Source of the DNA: an uncultured Christensenellaceae bacterium | GTDB taxonomy: Bacteria; Bacillota; Clostridia; Christensenellales; UBA3700 | DNA: 64,000 nt | Direction of reading: 5' to 3' | Assembly: GCA_944380285.1 (NCBI GenBank) | Contig: CALWGZ010000003.1 | Coordinates: 157,346 to 221,345 of the forward strand | Shown: in pieces, positions 61,780 through 64,000 of the stretch | Position numbering within the stretch: the stretch's first letter is position 1 | Layout: each line of letters starts with the position of its first letter | The notes under the pieces: model-generated | Seen by the model: only the letters and a program-made list of their open reading frames with translations | Told to the model about the DNA's origin: nothing | Database searches by the model: none | Program-made: the position numbers and the translations under genes

Positions 61780-62959
61780 ATTTCTCTTCTCCTTTTACGT
61801 TTTTGAAAAGCGGCGACAGCTCGCGCAAGAACTCGACCGTCTTGCAAAGCTGTTCGACCGTGTAGTCCACTTCTTCCTGCGTGTTGCACTTGCCGAAGCT
61901 GAAACGTATCGACCCGTGCGCAAGCTCGATCGGCACGCCTATCGACAGCAAGACATAGCTGGGCTCGAGCGAACCGCTCGAACACGCCGAACCGCTCGAC
62001 ACCGCGATGCCTGCAAGGTCGAGACGCATGAGTATCGACTCGCCCTCGATATATTCAAAGCTGAAATTGGCGTTGCCGGGCAGCCTCTTGGTGAAGTCGC
62101 TCGCGCCGTTGAACCTGATTTGCGGTATGCGCTCCTTGACCTTGCTTACAAAGTCGTCGCGCAGCGCGCGGATGTGCGCGTTGTTGCTCTCCATGTCCGC
62201 GACCGCGAGCTCTATCGCCCTGCCGAGCCCCACTATGCCCGGCGTGTTGAGCGTGGACGCGCGCATATTGCGCTCCTGCTCGCCGCCGTCCATAAAGCGC
62301 TCGATCTTGACGCCGTTGCGCTTGTACAGCACGCCGACGCCCTTGGGCCCGTAAAACTTGTGCGCGCTCATCGACAGCATGTCGATGTTGTCGCGGACGA
62401 CGTCGATGTCGACGTTGCCCACCGCCTGCACAGCGTCGGTGTGAAAGAGCACCTTGTGCGCCTTCGCGACCGCGCCGATCTCGCGTATCGGCTCGATCGT
62501 GCCGATCTCGTTGTTGGCGGTCATCACGCTGATCAACACGGTGTCCGGTCTGATCGCCGCCTCGACCGCCTCGGGCGTGACAAAGCCCTCGCCGTCCACG
62601 TCGAGATAGGTCACCTCGAAGCCCTCGCGCTCGAGCGCCTCGCAGGTCTTGATCACCGCCGGGTGCTCGATCTTGGTCGTGATGATGTGCCTGCCCTTTT
62701 TCGCCAGCGCGTGCGCGGTCCCCTTGATCGCCCAATTGTCGCTCTCGGTGCCGCCGGAAGTGAAATAGACTTCGCTCGGCTTGCAGCCTATCGCCGCCGC
62801 GACTTGCTCGCGCGCCCTGTCTATCGCCGCCAACGCCTCTCTGCCGAAAAAGTGCTGCGAAGAACCGTTGCCGTAGACCTCGCAAAAATAAGGCTTCATC
62901 GCCTCGAACACCTCGGGATCGGTGTGCGTCGTCGCCGAATTGTCCAAATATATCCTCAT
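61772..62959 (-). CDS. iscS: Cysteine desulfurase IscS/NifS-type
   Basis: Supplies sulfur for iron-sulfur cluster assembly. The protein has 395 residues from the ATG at 62957-62959 (MRIYLDNSATTHTDPEVFEAMKPY). It has the PLP Lys in SMSAHKFYGPKGVG and the flexible loop Cys in SSGSACSSGSLEPS, as in group I desulfurases. The start overlaps the iscR stop as ATGA, forming iscR-iscS-iscU. Confidence 0.95.
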   Translation of the reverse strand: MRIYLDNSATTHTDPEVFEAMKPYFCEVYGNGSSQHFFGREALAAIDRAREQVAAAIGCKPSEVYFTSGGTESDNWAIKGTAHALAKKGRHIITTKIEHPAVIKTCEALEREGFEVTYLDVDGEGFVTPEAVEAAIRPDTVLISVMTANNEIGTIEPIREIGAVAKAHKVLFHTDAVQAVGNVDIDVVRDNIDMLSMSAHKFYGPKGVGVLYKRNGVKIERFMDGGEQERNMRASTLNTPGIVGLGRAIELAVADMESNNAHIRALRDDFVSKVKERIPQIRFNGASDFTKRLPGNANFSFEYIEGESILMRLDLAGIAVSSGSACSSGSLEPSYVLLSIGVPIELAHGSIRFSFGKCNTQEEVDYTVEQLCKTVEFLRELSPLFKNVKGEEKYV

Positions 62960-63354
62960 TGTTCCTCCGTAAGTTTGGCGAGCGTCATGCCGTCGAGACA
63001 CTCGTTGATCGCCCTGTAAAGTTTTTCCCATACGCCGCGCGTCGAACAGCCTGCCGCGTTGCAGCACTCCCCGTCGATGCAATCGACGATCTTGAGCCCG
63101 TTTTCCAAACAGCGCAGCACGCTGCCCACCGTGATCTCGTCGGGCGGCGCGGTCAGGTAGTAGCCGCCGCTCGCTCCCCTCGACGCCTTGACAAGCCCGT
63201 CTTTGCGAAGCGCGGTCAGCAGTTGCTCCAAATATTTTTCGCTCAAGCCGGTCGAAGCCGCGATCTGCGGCAGCGACAGCGCACCCTCGCCGTAATGAGT
63301 CGCGAGTTCGCACATCGCCTTGAGCCCGTATCTTCCTTTCGATGACAGTTTCAT
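62956..63354 (-). CDS. iscR: Rrf2-family iron-sulfur regulator IscR-like
   Basis: Transcription factor controlling iron-sulfur cluster genes. The 132-residue protein starts MKLSSKGRYGLKAMCELATHYG, with a winged helix (LSLPQIAASTGLSEKYLEQLLTALRKDGLV) and a Cys-rich segment (C92, C97, C98, C103 in DCIDGECCNAAGC) that can hold an iron-sulfur cluster. It leads the isc operon and probably regulates it. Confidence 0.94.
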   Translation of the reverse strand: MKLSSKGRYGLKAMCELATHYGEGALSLPQIAASTGLSEKYLEQLLTALRKDGLVKASRGASGGYYLTAPPDEITVGSVLRCLENGLKIVDCIDGECCNAAGCSTRGVWEKLYRAINECLDGMTLAKLTEEQ

Positions 63355-63382
63355 ATCAATCCCTATCAATTTACTATGGTAT

Positions 63383-63411
63383 ATCTTACTCTCATTTGTA
63401 TGCGTTGTCAA
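63383..63411 (-). promoter_or_regulatory. Promoter of iscR-iscS-iscU
   Basis: Minus-strand TTGACA (63406-63411), 17 bases, TAAGAT (63383-63388). The downstream ATATACCATAGTAAATTG stretch could hold an IscR site, but no clean palindrome is visible. Confidence 0.72.
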
Positions 63412-63424
63412 ACGATTGAACGGG

Positions 63425-63595
63425 GCTTTTGCGCAATTTGAAAAAATATGTCGCACGCGCGAATACTACGACATCCCCTACTACGGGCTCTACGTCGACA
63501 AGGCGGTCAACGTCATGGCAACAAACTTCAAAGTCACGCCGAGAAGCAGCAACACAAGAGCGGTGGCGAACATACCCGTTCAAGGATCGATATAA
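63425..63595 (+). pseudogene. Protein-like fragment of unknown origin
   Basis: The frame ending at 63593-63595 contains a convincing protein-like segment (REYYDIPYYGLYVDKAVNVM, then ATNFKVTP) but no ribosome binding site or clear start; upstream it runs into the iscR promoter. It is best read as the tail of a decayed gene. Confidence 0.3.
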
Positions 63596-63728
63596 CAATC
63601 CAACTCTGCTGCCTCCACGAGGCGAAAACCGAAAATAGCGAGATAGAAATGGGCGCACAGTTTGCAAGCAAACGCGCGCGTTTTGATTCGAAGCGTCAAT
63701 TTTTGGGTTGCCCCTAAAAGCGGAGCGT

Positions 63729-64000
63729 GCCCTTATACGCGCGATTTGTACTCCTGCCCCAATGTGCGTATGGTTGACCGCGGAGAAGGGTGTAGATTTG
63801 CGCCGTAAAGGTTGCGAGCGGGGTGACCCAGTGTACTTGAAGGTACACGGTCGCCCCCGAGACGTTCTTTCAGGCGCAAAGATGCGCCCTTATACGCACG
63901 ATTAGTACCCCTACCCCAATGAACGTATGGTTGACCGCGGAGAAGGGTGTAGATTTGCGCCGTAAAGGTTGCGAGTGGGGTGACCCAGTGTACTTGAAGG
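63729..64000. repeat. 157-bp tandem repeat with hairpin at the right edge
   Basis: The unit starting GCCCTTATACGC at 63729 recurs at 63886, with matching anchors exactly 157 bp apart (63771/63928 and 63831/63988). Most of the unit is near-identical. Each unit contains GTGTAC-TTGAAG-GTACAC flanked by GGTGACC/GGTCGCC (complete in the first copy at about 63822-63854). The second copy is cut by the window end, so the array may continue. Confidence 0.88.

Overview
The window is one contig-like stretch of bacterial chromosome, mostly GC-rich, with gene content typical of the Firmicutes/Clostridia. It holds a clostridial-type fused purL at the end of a pur operon, dnaX-ybaB-recR, separate secD and secF, a TM1266-type [FeFe]-hydrogenase-system regulator, NADP-type glutamate dehydrogenase, GPH sugar symporters, an alpha-galactosidase and a BspA-type leucine-rich-repeat lipoprotein. 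This fits an uncultured anaerobic, probably gut-associated Clostridia lineage; the sequence does not name the species. Promoters close to TTGACA-17-TATAAT and AGGAGG-type ribosome binding sites are easy to recognise. I saw no rRNA, tRNA or CRISPR array.

Layout, left to right. 1-6.8 kb: relA (cut by the left edge), recJ, secF, secD. 6.8-9.3 kb: recR, ybaB, dnaX. 9.4-11.2 kb: a GPH sugar symporter with a long acidic tail. 11.4-15.8 kb: a lone mazF toxin, nnrD, recX and ygiQ. 15.9-25.4 kb: purE-C-M-N-H-D-L, without purF, from a clear promoter. 25.5-27.6 kb: three perfect DnaA boxes, then an esterase and an APH-type kinase. 27.6-30.5 kb: a repeat-rich spacer, gdhA and a WYL regulator. 30.6-35.4 kb: DUF3343 protein, cysteine desulfurase, two tiny genes, and an operon of TM1266-like regulator plus NitT/TauT-type ABC transporter behind an attenuator-like leader. 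35.4-38 kb: an S41 protease coupled to a degenerate ABC ATPase with a predicted leaderless mRNA. 38.6-40.2 kb: a second GPH symporter.

40.2-49.9 kb is an accessory region that I read as a defence island. An AT-rich, apparently transferred operon encodes two adenine-methyltransferase-like proteins, a RES-domain (NAD-degrading) protein and a GIY-YIG/SF2-helicase fusion. Next come a tyrosine recombinase, a small protein with a HEPN-like RxxxxH motif, and a TIR domain fused to a SAM-dependent methyltransferase. Two different predicted NAD-consuming domains (RES and TIR) beside restriction-modification genes make this the most interesting part of the window.

50-64 kb returns to the host core: GH36 alpha-galactosidase, LRR lipoprotein with exact 201-bp internal repeats, hemW, lepA, an aminotransferase, a LUD protein, a glycerophosphodiesterase, a 43-aa basic peptide, and the iscR-iscS-iscU iron-sulfur operon. 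The right edge runs into a 157-bp tandem repeat with a strong hairpin. Spacers carry dispersed short repeats built on CAATGCGCAATG-like units.
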